Assembly: GCF_012910905.1 (NCBI RefSeq)
Contig: NZ_WTVN01000041.1
Coordinates: forward strand, 1 to 32,626
Origin: Aromatoleum toluvorans
GTDB lineage: Bacteria; Pseudomonadota; Gammaproteobacteria; Burkholderiales; Rhodocyclaceae
Direction: 5' to 3'
DNA: 32,626 nt
Shown here: positions 17,585 to 26,046 of the stretch, piece by piece
Layout of the letters: every line of letters starts with the position of its first letter
Position numbering within the stretch: position 1 is the stretch's first letter
The notes under the pieces: generated by a model
Databases searched by the model: none
Told to the model about the DNA's origin: nothing
Seen by the model: only the letters and a program-made list of their open reading frames with translations
Program-made: the position numbers and the translations under genes

Positions 17585-18145
17585 ATGGCCAAGGCCCCTA
17601 CCCCCCCTCCCGCAGCAGCTGAAACCGCGGCCCCGGTGCCGAAGCGGGGCAAGAAGATCCTCATGCTGCTCATCGCCGCCGCGCTCGTGGTGACGCTGCT
17701 TGCCGCCGCGGTCGTGGGTTTCCTGTTGTGGAAGAAGGGCCATGCGGACGCGGAAGGGAGCGGGGACACCCCTGCAGCGACCACTGTCGATCTGAGCAAG
17801 CCTCCGACCTTCGTCCCGATGGACCCCTTCGTCGTGAATCTTGCGCCCACGGAAGGCGACCGCTACCTGCAGGTCGTCATGGCGCTGCGCGTTGCCGATG
17901 CGAAAACGGGGGAGAACCTCAAGGCCTTCATGCCGGAAATCCGCCACCAGATCAATTTGTTGCTATCGAGCAAACTGCCGTCGGAACTGTCTACGATGGA
18001 AGGCCGTGAAGCGCTGGCAGCGGAAATCCTTCGCCGCACGAACGGCGTCCTGGTCCCCGCCCCCGCGAAGCAGGGCGACGGGAAGGCAGCCGCTCCGGCC
18101 GGGCCGATCCAGGCGGTGCTGTTCAATTCGTTCATCATCCAGTAA
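17585..18145 (+). CDS. fliL: Flagellar basal-body-associated protein FliL
   Basis: FliL is an inner-membrane protein that rings the stator units and supports torque and swarming. The 186-residue protein has a short Pro/Lys-rich cytoplasmic N-terminus, one TM helix at about 25-49 (ILMLLIAAALVVTLLAAAVV), and a periplasmic domain. The domain carries the family motifs FVPMDPFVVNLAPTEGDRYL, QVVMALRVAD, then HQINLLLSSK and the C-terminal IQAVLFNSFIIQ. A CAGGAG site precedes ATG 17585. It is followed 9 bp later by fliM, as in most flagellar operons. Nothing is missing. Confidence 0.95.
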   Translation: MAKAPTPPPAAAETAAPVPKRGKKILMLLIAAALVVTLLAAAVVGFLLWKKGHADAEGSGDTPAATTVDLSKPPTFVPMDPFVVNLAPTEGDRYLQVVMALRVADAKTGENLKAFMPEIRHQINLLLSSKLPSELSTMEGREALAAEILRRTNGVLVPAPAKQGDGKAAAPAGPIQAVLFNSFIIQ

Positions 18146-18154
18146 GAGGACGTC

Positions 18155-19162
18155 ATGTCTTCCGATTTTCTCTCCCAGGACGAGGTCGACGCGCTGCTGA
18201 AAGGCGTCACCGGGGAGCCCGAGGAGCAGGAAGAGGAGCTTGAGGAGCAGTCGGGCGTCCGCCCGTACAACCTGGCCACCCAGGAACGCATCGTCCGTGG
18301 GCGCATGCCCACGATGGAGCTCATCAACGAGCGCTTCGCCCGATACCTGCGCATCGGACTGTTCAACTACATGCACCGAAACGCCGAAGTGTCGGTCGGG
18401 CCGGTGAAGGTGCAGAAATACGGCGAGTTCGTCCGCAACCTGGTGGTGCCGACGAACCTCAACCTCATCCTGGCGAAGCCCCTGCGCGGCACCGGGCTGA
18501 TCGTCTTCGACCCGAACCTCGTCTTCCTCGTCGTCGACAACATGTTCGGCGGCGACGGCCGCTTCCACTCACGCGTCGAAGGCCGCGACTTCACGCCCAC
18601 CGAGCAGCGCATCATCCAGGGCATGCTCAACGTCGTCTTCACCGAATATACGCGTGCCTGGGCACCGGTGTTCAAGATCGAGATGGAGTACGTGCGCTCG
18701 GAGATGAATTCGCAGTTCGCGAACATCGCCACGCCGTCCGAGATCGTCATCTCCGCAAGCTTCTCGCTGGAATTCGGCGGCGCGCAGGCCGACATGCACA
18801 TCTGCTTCCCGTACTCGATGGTCGAGCCGATCCGCGATCTCCTCTACTCGACGATGCAGAGCGACCACCTGAGCCAGGACAACCGCTGGATCAAGCTGCT
18901 GTCGCGGCAGCTGCAGAGCGCGGAGGTCGAACTGGTGTGCAATCTTGGCAGCGCAGAAGTGACGCTGCGCGACATCGTCAACATGCGCGTCGGCGACGTG
19001 ATCCCGATCGACGTGCCCAAGCTGCTGCAGGCCGACGTGGACGGCAGCGCGGTGCTCGAAGTGAGCTACGGGCGCCAGGGCGGAAACTACGCGATCCGCG
19101 TCGAACGCTTCCTCGCCAACGACGACGCCGACTCCTCACCCATCGGAGGCCAGAATGGCTGA
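18155..19162 (+). CDS. fliM: Flagellar motor switch protein FliM
   Basis: FliM is the C-ring protein that binds phosphorylated CheY and reverses rotation. The 335-residue protein opens with the CheY-binding motif (LSQDEVDALLKG), then an acidic linker (EEQEEELEEQ). The middle domain includes RMPTMELINERFARYLRIGL and GTGLIVFDPNLVFLVVDNMF, with GGDGR directly after. The C-terminal SPOA domain has GSAEVTLRDIVNMRVGDVIP. An AGAGGA site precedes ATG 18155. Its stop overlaps the fliN start by 8 bp. The intact CheY-binding peptide predicts a chemotaxis-responsive motor although no che genes are in the window. Confidence 0.97.
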   Translation: MSSDFLSQDEVDALLKGVTGEPEEQEEELEEQSGVRPYNLATQERIVRGRMPTMELINERFARYLRIGLFNYMHRNAEVSVGPVKVQKYGEFVRNLVVPTNLNLILAKPLRGTGLIVFDPNLVFLVVDNMFGGDGRFHSRVEGRDFTPTEQRIIQGMLNVVFTEYTRAWAPVFKIEMEYVRSEMNSQFANIATPSEIVISASFSLEFGGAQADMHICFPYSMVEPIRDLLYSTMQSDHLSQDNRWIKLLSRQLQSAEVELVCNLGSAEVTLRDIVNMRVGDVIPIDVPKLLQADVDGSAVLEVSYGRQGGNYAIRVERFLANDDADSSPIGGQNG

Positions 19163-19631
19163 CAACGACAACGATCTCGACAATCAGATAACCGAAGACG
19201 ACTGGGCAGCAGCGATGATGGAACAGGCCGCGGCCGAAGGCGGCCCGGATGCCGAAGCACGTCGCGTCGCGGCCGACCTCGCCGCCGCCGCGGAGTCGCC
19301 CTACCAGGCCAAGCCGGCCAGCCACCTGTTCCCGGATTTCGGCGCCGCCTCGCCGCGCTCGGGCGGGCTCAACGACTTCGACATGATCCTGGACATCCCG
19401 GTCCAGCTCACCGTCGAACTCGGCCGCACCAAGATCTCGATCCGCAACCTGCTGCAGCTCGCCCACGGCTCGGTCGTCGAACTCGACGGCCTCGCGGGGG
19501 AACCGATGAACGTGCTCGTCAATGGCACGCTGATCGCACAGGGCGAAGTGGTGGTCGTCAATGACAAGTTCGGCATCCGCCTGACCGACATCATCACGCC
19601 CGCCGAACGCATGCGAAAGATCCGCGGCTGA
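19155..19631 (+). CDS. fliN: Flagellar motor switch protein FliN
   Basis: FliN forms the bottom of the C-ring and docks FliH. The 158-residue product has an acidic, Ala-rich N-terminal extension (about 1-70) and a standard SPOA domain (about 75-155): DMILDIPVQLTVELGRTKIS, LLQLAHGSVVELDGLAGEPM, NVLVNGTLIAQGEVVVVNDK and the RLTDIITPAERMRKI end. FliN of about 140-160 residues is common in beta- and gammaproteobacteria. The start lies 8 bp inside fliM, so the two are translationally coupled. After it comes a 151-bp gap with a GC-rich hairpin before fliO. Confidence 0.96.
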   Translation: MADNDNDLDNQITEDDWAAAMMEQAAAEGGPDAEARRVAADLAAAAESPYQAKPASHLFPDFGAASPRSGGLNDFDMILDIPVQLTVELGRTKISIRNLLQLAHGSVVELDGLAGEPMNVLVNGTLIAQGEVVVVNDKFGIRLTDIITPAERMRKIRG

Positions 19632-19639
19632 TCGCGGCA

Positions 19640-19658
19640 GGCGGCCGCACCGGCCGCC
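19640..19658 (+). other. GC-rich hairpin between fliN and fliO
   Basis: GGCGGCCG (19640-19647) pairs perfectly with CGGCCGCC (19651-19658) across a three-base loop, 8 bp after the fliN stop. No T-run follows directly; the nearest is at about 19701. It may be a processing or stability hairpin inside the operon, or a weak terminator that lowers export-gate expression relative to the switch proteins. Confidence 0.45.
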
Positions 19659-19782
19659 GCCGCGCAGCGCTGCATCCCCGCGGCAAACCACCGAATTGTC
19701 CCCTTTTTGTCCGTCTTATTGCCCCGTCGGCAAGACAGGCGCGCGGGTATGCTTCCTCCATCCGAAGAAGCGCAGATCCGCC

Positions 19783-20241
19783 GTGACGCATTTCCCGAAA
19801 CCTCCCGGGCTCGCCGCCCTCGCCCCGCTGGCACTCGCCGGCGCAGCCACGCCGCTTTTCGCTGCGGAGGTGGCCGCCCCCGCAGCCCCCGGTATCGCCG
19901 ACGGCCTTGCCCAGATGCTGCTGGGCCTCGCCGTCGTCCTCGGACTGCTGCTCGGCTGTCTCTGGCTCATCAAGAAGCTGTCGGCGCCGCACGGGGCCGC
20001 GGCCGGGCTGAAAGTGCTCGGCGCAGTTCCCGTGGGCCCGCGCGAGCGCGTCGTTCTCGTTGAAGTAGGCGGACAGGTACTGGTGCTGGGCGTGACGCCC
20101 ACCAACGTGCGCACGCTGCACACGCTGCCCGCCGATGCATTGCCGGGCACCACGCCCGACGCCCCGCCCGTCTCCGGCCCGTTCGGCGACTTCCAGGGCT
20201 GGCTCAAGCGTTCGATGGAGCGTCGCAACGATGCGAAATGA
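19783..20241 (+). CDS. fliO: Flagellar export-gate assembly protein FliO
   Basis: FliO is a small bitopic membrane protein that helps FliP assemble. From GTG 19783 the product is 152 residues. It opens with a hydrophobic signal-like segment ([20 protein letters not shown]), then one clear TM ([20 protein letters not shown], about 40-62) and a C-terminal FliO domain with [37 protein letters not shown] longer TTG-initiated form from 19696 is open but would place unrelated residues before the signal segment, so GTG is preferred; this is uncertain. The stop overlaps the fliP start. Upstream the gap carries two CGGCAA motifs (19681, 19729). Confidence 0.87.
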   Translation: MTHFPKPPGLAALAPLALAGAATPLFAAEVAAPAAPGIADGLAQMLLGLAVVLGLLLGCLWLIKKLSAPHGAAAGLKVLGAVPVGPRERVVLVEVGGQVLVLGVTPTNVRTLHTLPADALPGTTPDAPPVSGPFGDFQGWLKRSMERRNDAK

Positions 20242-21016
20242 CGCCCCCTGCGCGCCGATGCGCGCCCTCACCTCCTGCGCGCTGATCCGCGCGCTCGCGC
20301 CATTCGGCCTGCTCCTTCTGCCGCTCGCGGCAAGCGCCCAGGGCCTGCCGGCCATCACCGGCACGCCGGCCCCCGGCGGCGGCACCACCTACAGCCTGAG
20401 CGTCCAGACCCTGCTGCTGCTCACCTCGCTGAGCTTCCTGCCCTCGATCGTGCTGATGATGACGAGCTTCACGCGCATCATCATCGTGTTTGCGCTGCTG
20501 CGCACCGCGCTGGGCACGCAGACCTCGCCACCCAACCAGGTGCTGCTCGGCCTGGCGCTGTTCCTGACGTTCTTCATCATGTCGCCGATCGCGGAGAAGG
20601 TGTATGCCGACGCCTACCTGCCGATGTCGCGCAACGAGATCCAGTTCGACCAGGCCCTCCAGCGCGCCGCCGTGCCCGTGAAGGCCTTCATGCTCAAGCA
20701 GGTGCGCGAACCGGACGTCGCGCTGTTCGCGAAGCTGTCGAAGACGCCCCCCGTGGAAAAGGCCGAGGACCTGCCGATGCGCGTCGTCGTGCCGGCCTTC
20801 GTCACGTCGGAGCTCAAGACCGCCTTCCAGATCGGTTTCCTCGTCTTCATCCCCTTCCTCATCATCGACATGGTGGTCGCGTCGGTGCTGATGTCGATGG
20901 GCATGATGATGATGTCGCCGGTGATCGTTTCGCTGCCCTTCAAGATCATGCTGTTCGTGCTGGTCGACGGCTGGACCCTGCTCGTCGGGTCGCTGGTCGG
21001 CAGCTTCGCGGTGTAA
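20231..21016 (+). CDS. fliP: Flagellar type III export gate protein FliP
   Basis: FliP forms the pentameric core of the FliPQR export channel in the inner membrane. The product is 261 residues from ATG 20231, or 252 from ATG 20258. It has a cleavable signal peptide ([16 protein letters not shown]) and four TM segments. Family stretches are [78 protein letters not shown] and [23 protein letters not shown] 20231 overlaps the end of fliO by 11 bp, favouring coupling, so it is listed. fliQ starts 16 bp later. Conservation is high and no residue is obviously missing. Confidence 0.97.
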   Translation: MRNDAPCAPMRALTSCALIRALAPFGLLLLPLAASAQGLPAITGTPAPGGGTTYSLSVQTLLLLTSLSFLPSIVLMMTSFTRIIIVFALLRTALGTQTSPPNQVLLGLALFLTFFIMSPIAEKVYADAYLPMSRNEIQFDQALQRAAVPVKAFMLKQVREPDVALFAKLSKTPPVEKAEDLPMRVVVPAFVTSELKTAFQIGFLVFIPFLIIDMVVASVLMSMGMMMMSPVIVSLPFKIMLFVLVDGWTLLVGSLVGSFAV

Positions 21017-21032
21017 GACAGGAGAATTCGCC

Positions 21033-21302
21033 ATGACCCCGGGTACCGTCGTCGATATCGGCCGCCAGGCCGTCGAGATCACCCTGATGCTGGCCGCGCC
21101 GATGTTCCTCGCCGCGCTCATCACCGGCCTGATCGTCAGCGTCTTCCAGGCCGCCACGCAGATCAACGAAATGACGCTCACCTTCGTGCCCAAGCTCGTC
21201 GCGGTGTTCGTCACGATGGTGGTCGCCGGGCACTGGATGATCACGCTCATCACCGATTTCACGCGCCGGCTGTTCGAATCGATACCGACGATGATCGGAT
21301 AG
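21033..21302 (+). CDS. fliQ: Flagellar type III export gate protein FliQ
   Basis: FliQ is a two-helix hairpin component of the FliPQR export gate. The 89-residue product has the expected two TM segments (VEITLMLAAPMFLAALITGL and KLVAVFVTMVVAGHWMITLI). The connecting conserved loop is SVFQAATQINEMTLTFVPK. An ACAGGAG site precedes ATG 21033. Length is the family standard of about 89. It lies directly between fliP and fliR, and fliR starts 8 bp after its stop. Confidence 0.97.
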   Translation: MTPGTVVDIGRQAVEITLMLAAPMFLAALITGLIVSVFQAATQINEMTLTFVPKLVAVFVTMVVAGHWMITLITDFTRRLFESIPTMIG

Positions 21303-21310
21303 CGGCGGCG

Positions 21311-22090
21311 ATGCTGAGCGTCACCTCCGCCCAACTCGACGCCTGGCTCGCCGCGCTGATGTTTCCGCTGGCGCGCCTGCTGGGCCTCGTCACGGCGGCC
21401 CCCCTGTTCAGCAACCGCATGGTGCCCGTGCGCGTGCGCCTGGCGGTCGGATTGGCGATGGCGATGGCGGTGCTGCCGGCACTGCCGCCCATGCCTGCGG
21501 TGCCGGCCGACTCGATGCTGGCGCTGGCGGTCCTCGCCCAGCAGGCCTTCATCGGCATCGCGATGGGCTTCATGATGCGGCTGATGTTTGCCGCGGTCGA
21601 CGTCGCCGGCGAACTGATCGGCCTGCAGATGGGCCTCTCCTTCGCGGTGTTCTTCAGCCCGCAGACCGGCGGCCAGTCGTCGGTGATCGCCGAATTCATG
21701 GGCCTGCTCACGCTGCTCGTGTTCGTGGCGATGAACGGCCACCTGATGCTCGTGAACGTCGTCGTCGCGAGCTTCGACTGGCTCCCGGTCGGCAAGCTGC
21801 CCAAGGGTGCGGGATGGATGGTGATCGCCTCCTACGCCGCCGTGATGTTCGCGTCTGGCCTGCTGCTGGCGCTGCCGATGGTCGCGGCGCTGCTCATCAC
21901 CAACACCGCACTCGGCGTGCTCACGCGCGCGGCGCCGCAGCTCAACCTCTTCGCGGTGGGTTTTCCGGTGACGCTTTCGGTGGGCTTCGTCGTGCTGCTG
22001 CTGAGCCTGGGGAGCCTTGCGCCGGTGCTGCAGCGCATCTTCGAATCCGGCTTCGACGGGATAGACCGGCTGCTGCGCGCTTTCGTGTGA
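21311..22090 (+). CDS. fliR: Flagellar type III export gate protein FliR
   Basis: FliR completes the FliPQR core complex and contacts FlhB. The 259-residue, strongly hydrophobic protein has about six TM segments. Family features are PLARLLGLVTAAPLFSNRMV near the N-terminus, AQQAFIGIAMGFMMRLMFAA, VAGELIGLQMGLSFAVFFSP, LTLLVFVAMNGHLMLVNVVV, and the C-terminal PQLNLFAVGFPVTLSVGFVV. It ends the rightward fli operon; the next gene converges from the other strand with only 7 bp between stop codons. flhB and flhA, often next in other genomes, are not here. Length is typical. Confidence 0.96.
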   Translation: MLSVTSAQLDAWLAALMFPLARLLGLVTAAPLFSNRMVPVRVRLAVGLAMAMAVLPALPPMPAVPADSMLALAVLAQQAFIGIAMGFMMRLMFAAVDVAGELIGLQMGLSFAVFFSPQTGGQSSVIAEFMGLLTLLVFVAMNGHLMLVNVVVASFDWLPVGKLPKGAGWMVIASYAAVMFASGLLLALPMVAALLITNTALGVLTRAAPQLNLFAVGFPVTLSVGFVVLLLSLGSLAPVLQRIFESGFDGIDRLLRAFV

Positions 22091-22097
22091 TGCGGTT

Positions 22098-22556
22098 TCA
22101 GATGCCCGGGAAGGTGCGCGAACGGCGGTAGCGCACTTCGCCGCTCGCAACCCGCTGCGCGAACGGACGGGTCGAGTCGATGCCTTCCTCGAAACGCATC
22201 ACGTCGTATCCGGCAAAGCCTTTCGATTCGGCGATTTCCCGCGCATTGCGCACGAAGATCTGACGCGCCTCGCCGTCGCCGCCCGTGACCAGGCTTTTCA
22301 TGCGCAGGTCGAAGCGCACGCGCTCCTCGTCGAGCCGCGTCACGGAGATCGTCCAGGTCGGCGCCAGGGGATCGTAGATCGCATAAGCGATCAACGCGCC
22401 ACCGATGAATTCCGCCTCGAACAGCTCGAGTTCGGAAGCGGTGATCGCCGCACCGACGCCCCCCGCGACCTTCGCCCCGTGCTCCTGCAGCAGCGCGCAC
22501 CCCGCAAAGATGGGCACGATCAGGCACAGGGCGAGGCGGGCGGGCACGCGGATCAC
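22098..22556 (-). CDS. Uncharacterised lipoprotein encoded after flgL
   Basis: I do not recognise this family. From GTG 22556 the product is 152 residues. It has a short basic N-terminus, a hydrophobic segment (LALCLIVPIFAGC) and a lipobox-like IFAG before C20. The residue after Cys is Ala, not Asp, which would favour outer-membrane sorting. A Gly/Ala-rich stretch (KVAGGVGAAITA) and a soluble domain follow, including LIAYAIYDPLAPTWTISVTR and DLRMKSLVTGGDGEARQIF. It begins 10 bp after the flgL stop with GAGG as a ribosome site, so it is probably the last gene of the flg transcript. A role at the outer membrane near the flagellum is only a guess. The phenylalanine at -3 of the lipobox is non-canonical. 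Confidence 0.78.
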   Translation of the reverse strand: MIRVPARLALCLIVPIFAGCALLQEHGAKVAGGVGAAITASELELFEAEFIGGALIAYAIYDPLAPTWTISVTRLDEERVRFDLRMKSLVTGGDGEARQIFVRNAREIAESKGFAGYDVMRFEEGIDSTRPFAQRVASGEVRYRRSRTFPGI

Positions 22557-22566
22557 GTTCGAGACC

Positions 22567-23499
22567 TCAGCCGCCGAGCAGATTGAAGAGCGACAGGCCC
22601 GTCACGCGCAGGTAAGACTGCTGGGCCGCCTGCAATACCGTCTGCTGCTGCGTGAAGCGCGTGATCGCCTCGTTGTAGTCGAGATCCTGCAGCCGGGACA
22701 GCGTCTCGGCATATTGCTGATCCTGGATTGCCGAGAGATCGCCCAGCAAATCGAGCTCCAGCATGCGCGATCCGACCGAGGCGCGTATCGTGCTGACGTT
22801 CTCGAGCGCTGCGTCCATGTTGCCGATCGCCTGGGACACCGCGGCAGAAATGCCCGACGTCGGACCGCGCAGCGCGGTGATGAAATCCGAAATGGCGCCG
22901 AACATCTGCGATTTGCCGGTCGCGTCCGCCATGAACACTTTGCTGCCCGGCTCGGCAACCGGCATGATGCGGGTCGACCCGACCTGCATGCTGCGCTCGC
23001 CACCGTCGCCCGCGTACATTACCGCACCGGGCCCGGCCGACGGCACCGCGGCGCCGCCCGAGAAGGCCGGCTGCGCGGACTGATAGCCCGCGAACTGGTA
23101 GTCCCCCGTCGCATCCTTGCTGTTGGCGATGCCCAGCAGGGCGTTGAACTGCGCCTCCAGGTCGGTCGCGATCGCCTGGTGCTCGCTCGCGCTGAACGCC
23201 CCGTTGCCCGCCTCCACCGCGCGCGTGCGGATGTAGGTGAGGATGTCCGTGATGCTGCCGAGATTGCTCTCGAGCGAAGCCAGCGCATCCTTGGCGTACC
23301 CATGGTTGGTCTGGAACTGCGTATTGACGCTCTTCGTCTGCGTCACTTCGAGCGCGCGCGCTGCGCCGATCGGGTCGCCGGAAGGGCTCAGGATGCGGCG
23401 CCCGGAAGACAGCTGCTGCTGCGTGTGCAGGAGGCTCCCGCTCTGCTGCATCATCGAGTTGCGGCCCGCGTCGAAGATCATGCTGCTGGAAATTCTCAT
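22567..23499 (-). CDS. flgL: Flagellar hook-filament junction protein FlgL (HAP3)
   Basis: FlgL is the second junction protein, joining FlgK to the first flagellin ring. The 310-residue protein has the flagellin-like N-terminus (MRISSSMIFDAGRNSMMQQS then QQLSSGRRILSPSGDPIGAA) and a matching C-terminal helix (LQDLDYNEAITRFTQQQTVL, ending SYLRVTGLSLFNLLGG). ATG 23499 is chosen because the longer in-frame start at 23517 would overlap flgK, and a GGGGGTGA site lies just before 23499. It is 14 bp after flgK and 10 bp before the lipoprotein gene. Length is typical. It could be mistaken for flagellin by its ends, but position and size fit FlgL. Confidence 0.96.
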   Translation of the reverse strand: MRISSSMIFDAGRNSMMQQSGSLLHTQQQLSSGRRILSPSGDPIGAARALEVTQTKSVNTQFQTNHGYAKDALASLESNLGSITDILTYIRTRAVEAGNGAFSASEHQAIATDLEAQFNALLGIANSKDATGDYQFAGYQSAQPAFSGGAAVPSAGPGAVMYAGDGGERSMQVGSTRIMPVAEPGSKVFMADATGKSQMFGAISDFITALRGPTSGISAAVSQAIGNMDAALENVSTIRASVGSRMLELDLLGDLSAIQDQQYAETLSRLQDLDYNEAITRFTQQQTVLQAAQQSYLRVTGLSLFNLLGG

Positions 23500-23513
23500 G
23501 ATGTCACCCCCGC

Positions 23514-24953
23514 TCAACGCGAAATCGACAGGATTTCGTCGAACAGCGTCCCGGCGACCGACATGACCCGCGCCGCAGCCTGGTAGGACTGCTGGAAGCG
23601 GATCAGGTTGGCCGCCTCTTCGTCGAGATTCACCCCGGAAAGGGATTGCTGCGCATCGACCGCCTGCTGCAGTTGCGCTTCCTGGCTGCGCTCGCCGATC
23701 TGCACCTCGCGCGTCTTGTTGCCGACGAAACTGACCAGCTGCGCGTAGGACGACTGGAAGGTCGCCGTGTCGCCGTTCATGACCTTTTCGGTCTGCAGCG
23801 CGGCGAGTCTCAGGGCGTTCTCGTTGTTGCTGCCGCCGGCCCTCACCGTGCCCGTCGGCGCCCCCGACGCGGCGACCTTGCGCGGATCGGTGATCGCGAC
23901 CGCGAAGGCCCCGGCAGCCTCGCGGCGCCCGAGGGCCGTGCCGGCAAAACTGCTCAGATCCTTGAAGAAGGCGACACCGGTCGTCGTCCCGTCGAGGCCG
24001 AATCCAGCTGAATGGAGTGCGTTGAACTCACTAGAAACCGCAATGGCAAGATCACCCAGCTGTTCGCGCGCCGCATTCAGCGTCTCGTTGCGGAACTTCA
24101 GCATCCCGCCGAGTTGGCCGCCGGTGAGCACCGAATCCGGCATCAGCACCGAGCCGCCGCCGGGCGTTGCAAGATGGATCTCGCCGCGGAAGGGATCTAC
24201 CGAGGGATCAACCTCCACGGCCAGTTGCGACACCGCCGTGCCGACGACGAGCGGCTGGCCGCTGCCGATGAACACGCTGAGCGAGCCGTCCGACTCCGTC
24301 GTCGTGCTCACCTTCACCAGCTTGTTCAGCTCCGCAACGAGGTTGTCGCGCTGGTCCAGCAGGTCGTTCGCCGGAATCGACGTCCCGCCCACCTGCGCCA
24401 GCACGATGCGCTCGTTGATATCCGAGATCTGGCGCGCAAAGGCATTGATCGAATCGACAGTGCTGACGATCTGGCCTTCGTTGATGTCGCGAATCTCGTT
24501 CAGCCGCGTATCGAGTCCGTTGAACCGCGCCGCCAGCGACTCCGCGGTGGAGATCAGCGCCTGTCGCGCAGGAATGCTCGACGGATTCGTCGCCACGTCC
24601 TGCACGCCGGCAAAGAAGTCGGCCAGCGCCGGAGACAAGCCCGAACTGGTGTCGGCAAGAAGGTTGTCGATCTGCGAGATCTGGGTGTTGTAGGCGGCAA
24701 ATTCTTCCTTGCGCGCCGACGCATTGAGCACCTGCTGGCTCAGGAACTGGTCGTACTGCCGCCGCACGCCGTCGACCTTGGCCCCCTGGCCGAAAAAACC
24801 GGCGCCCGAGAAGAACGGGTCGGCCGTGGTCAGGAGGGTCGTCTGGCGATTGAAGCCCGGTGTGTTCGCGTTGGTGATGTTATGGCTGGTCGTCAACAGG
24901 TTCGCTTGCGAACTGTTGATGCCTGTCAGACCGATGCTCAGTAGTCCTGCCAT
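23514..24953 (-). CDS. flgK: Flagellar hook-associated protein FlgK (HAP1)
   Basis: FlgK is the first hook-filament junction protein. The 479-residue protein has the conserved N-terminus (LLSIGLTGINSSQANLLTTS then NITNANTPGFNRQTTLL) and the C-terminal family signature (QSLSGVNLDEEAANLIRFQQ, then QAARVMSVAGTLFDEIL). It is shorter than Salmonella FlgK (553), with the difference in the variable middle domain, a common finding. ATG 24953 has an AGGAAGG site. A 66-bp gap upstream holds a sigma-54 promoter (24993-25008), so flgKL and the lipoprotein gene can be expressed later than flgB-J. The call is secure. Confidence 0.96.
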   Translation of the reverse strand: MAGLLSIGLTGINSSQANLLTTSHNITNANTPGFNRQTTLLTTADPFFSGAGFFGQGAKVDGVRRQYDQFLSQQVLNASARKEEFAAYNTQISQIDNLLADTSSGLSPALADFFAGVQDVATNPSSIPARQALISTAESLAARFNGLDTRLNEIRDINEGQIVSTVDSINAFARQISDINERIVLAQVGGTSIPANDLLDQRDNLVAELNKLVKVSTTTESDGSLSVFIGSGQPLVVGTAVSQLAVEVDPSVDPFRGEIHLATPGGGSVLMPDSVLTGGQLGGMLKFRNETLNAAREQLGDLAIAVSSEFNALHSAGFGLDGTTTGVAFFKDLSSFAGTALGRREAAGAFAVAITDPRKVAASGAPTGTVRAGGSNNENALRLAALQTEKVMNGDTATFQSSYAQLVSFVGNKTREVQIGERSQEAQLQQAVDAQQSLSGVNLDEEAANLIRFQQSYQAAARVMSVAGTLFDEILSISR

Positions 24954-24992
24954 GATGCCTTCCTCGTTACCACTGCTCTTACGGCATTACCT

Positions 24993-25008
24993 AGCAAAAC
25001 TTTTGCCA
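24993..25008 (-). promoter_or_regulatory. Sigma-54 promoter of flgK
   Basis: On the minus strand TGGCAAAAGTTTTGCT has GG (25007-25006) and GC (24995-24994) exactly 10 nt apart, with a full TTGCT -12 half and TGGCA -24 half. The expected start near 24982 gives a leader of about 28 nt before flgK ATG 24953. It lies in the only large gap after flgJ, which adds support. Confidence 0.85.
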
Positions 25009-25019
25009 GGCGACGGACT

Positions 25020-26045
25020 TCATCCCGCGAGCGCCGTCCGCAGCGTCGCGCCGCCGATGATGCGCGTGAGCTTGTCGGCATACATCGGGTCGGTCGCGTA
25101 GCCCGCCTGCTGCAGGCTGCGTGCGAACCCGGCGGCATCGGTCTGGCCTAAAACCTCGGCATAGCGGGGATTGCCGCGCAACAGGCCCGCATAGTCGCGG
25201 AACGCCTCGGCATACGAGCCATAAGCGCGGAAGCGCGCGGTTTCGGTGTAGGGGCGACCGTTCGCATACTCGGTGACCGGCACCTCGACCACCGGCCCCT
25301 TCCAGTTCGGCCCGGCCTTGATGTTGAAGAGGTTGTAGCTCGGCGATCCGTCGGCCCGGCGCAGTTCTCCGCGCCCCCATCCGGTTTCCAGCGCCGCCTG
25401 CCCGACCATGAAATGCGCCGGAATGCCCGTGCTGCGGCTCGCCTCGCCGGCATGTGCCCACACGCGATTCACGAACTCCCGCGCCCCTTCGGGAACCGGA
25501 CGCGACGACGGCAGCGCATCCAGTGATTCGGCGCCACCGCTTGCCGGACGCGCCGTCTCCGCCCGCCTGCCCGCGGCCCCGATCGCGGCACCGAAACGGG
25601 CCGCGAACTGCGACAGCTCGTCGGCCTCATCGGTCAGATCTGCGGCGCGATCTGCCGCCGGCAACTGGCTGCCGGCAACGATTGCCGCCCGCCGCGGGAT
25701 GCGCGACACGTCGAGGCTGCCCTCACCGCCTGCCGCCTGCGTCGCCGCCTCCCCGCCGAGCTGGCGGAAGATCACGTCCGCGAGGCCGATGCCGCGCCCC
25801 TGCGCCATGTTCATCGCCATCTGCTGGTCCTGCATTGCCTGGAAAAGCCGCGTCTGGTCGCTGTCGAACATGCCATTCGACGGCACCGCATCGCGCATCG
25901 ATTTCAGCACCATCTGCAGGAACATCGCCTCGAACTGCTTCGCCGCGGCGCGCAGGCCCTCGGGCGAGTTACCGTCGCGCGCGAGCCGCTTCATACCGGC
26001 CAGCGCATTCGGGTCCATGACGTTGATCTGGGGGACGGCCACCAT
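25020..26045 (-). CDS. flgJ: Flagellar rod cap and peptidoglycan hydrolase FlgJ
   Basis: FlgJ caps the growing rod in the periplasm and cuts a hole in peptidoglycan for it. The 341-residue protein has the N-terminal rod-binding domain (about 25-95, LRAAAKQFEAMFLQMVLKSM, GMFDSDQTRLFQAMQDQQMA). A linker (about 100-185) and a C-terminal glucosaminidase-type domain (about 190-341) follow. The expected catalytic glutamate is E220 in QAALETGWGRGE, followed by PSYNLFNIKAG. It is thus the two-domain form seen in beta- and gammaproteobacteria, not the cap-only form of alphaproteobacteria. It starts 1 bp from the flgI stop. The final gene before the sigma-54 promoter of flgK. Confidence 0.96.
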   Translation of the reverse strand: MVAVPQINVMDPNALAGMKRLARDGNSPEGLRAAAKQFEAMFLQMVLKSMRDAVPSNGMFDSDQTRLFQAMQDQQMAMNMAQGRGIGLADVIFRQLGGEAATQAAGGEGSLDVSRIPRRAAIVAGSQLPAADRAADLTDEADELSQFAARFGAAIGAAGRRAETARPASGGAESLDALPSSRPVPEGAREFVNRVWAHAGEASRSTGIPAHFMVGQAALETGWGRGELRRADGSPSYNLFNIKAGPNWKGPVVEVPVTEYANGRPYTETARFRAYGSYAEAFRDYAGLLRGNPRYAEVLGQTDAAGFARSLQQAGYATDPMYADKLTRIIGGATLRTALAG

Positions 26046-26046
26046 G

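Noticed and set aside
20204-22150. A 648-codon open frame on the minus strand opposite fliP, fliQ and fliR
   Set aside because: The translation is dominated by His, Arg, Asp and Gln, mirroring hydrophobic codons of the membrane proteins on the other strand; no family features.
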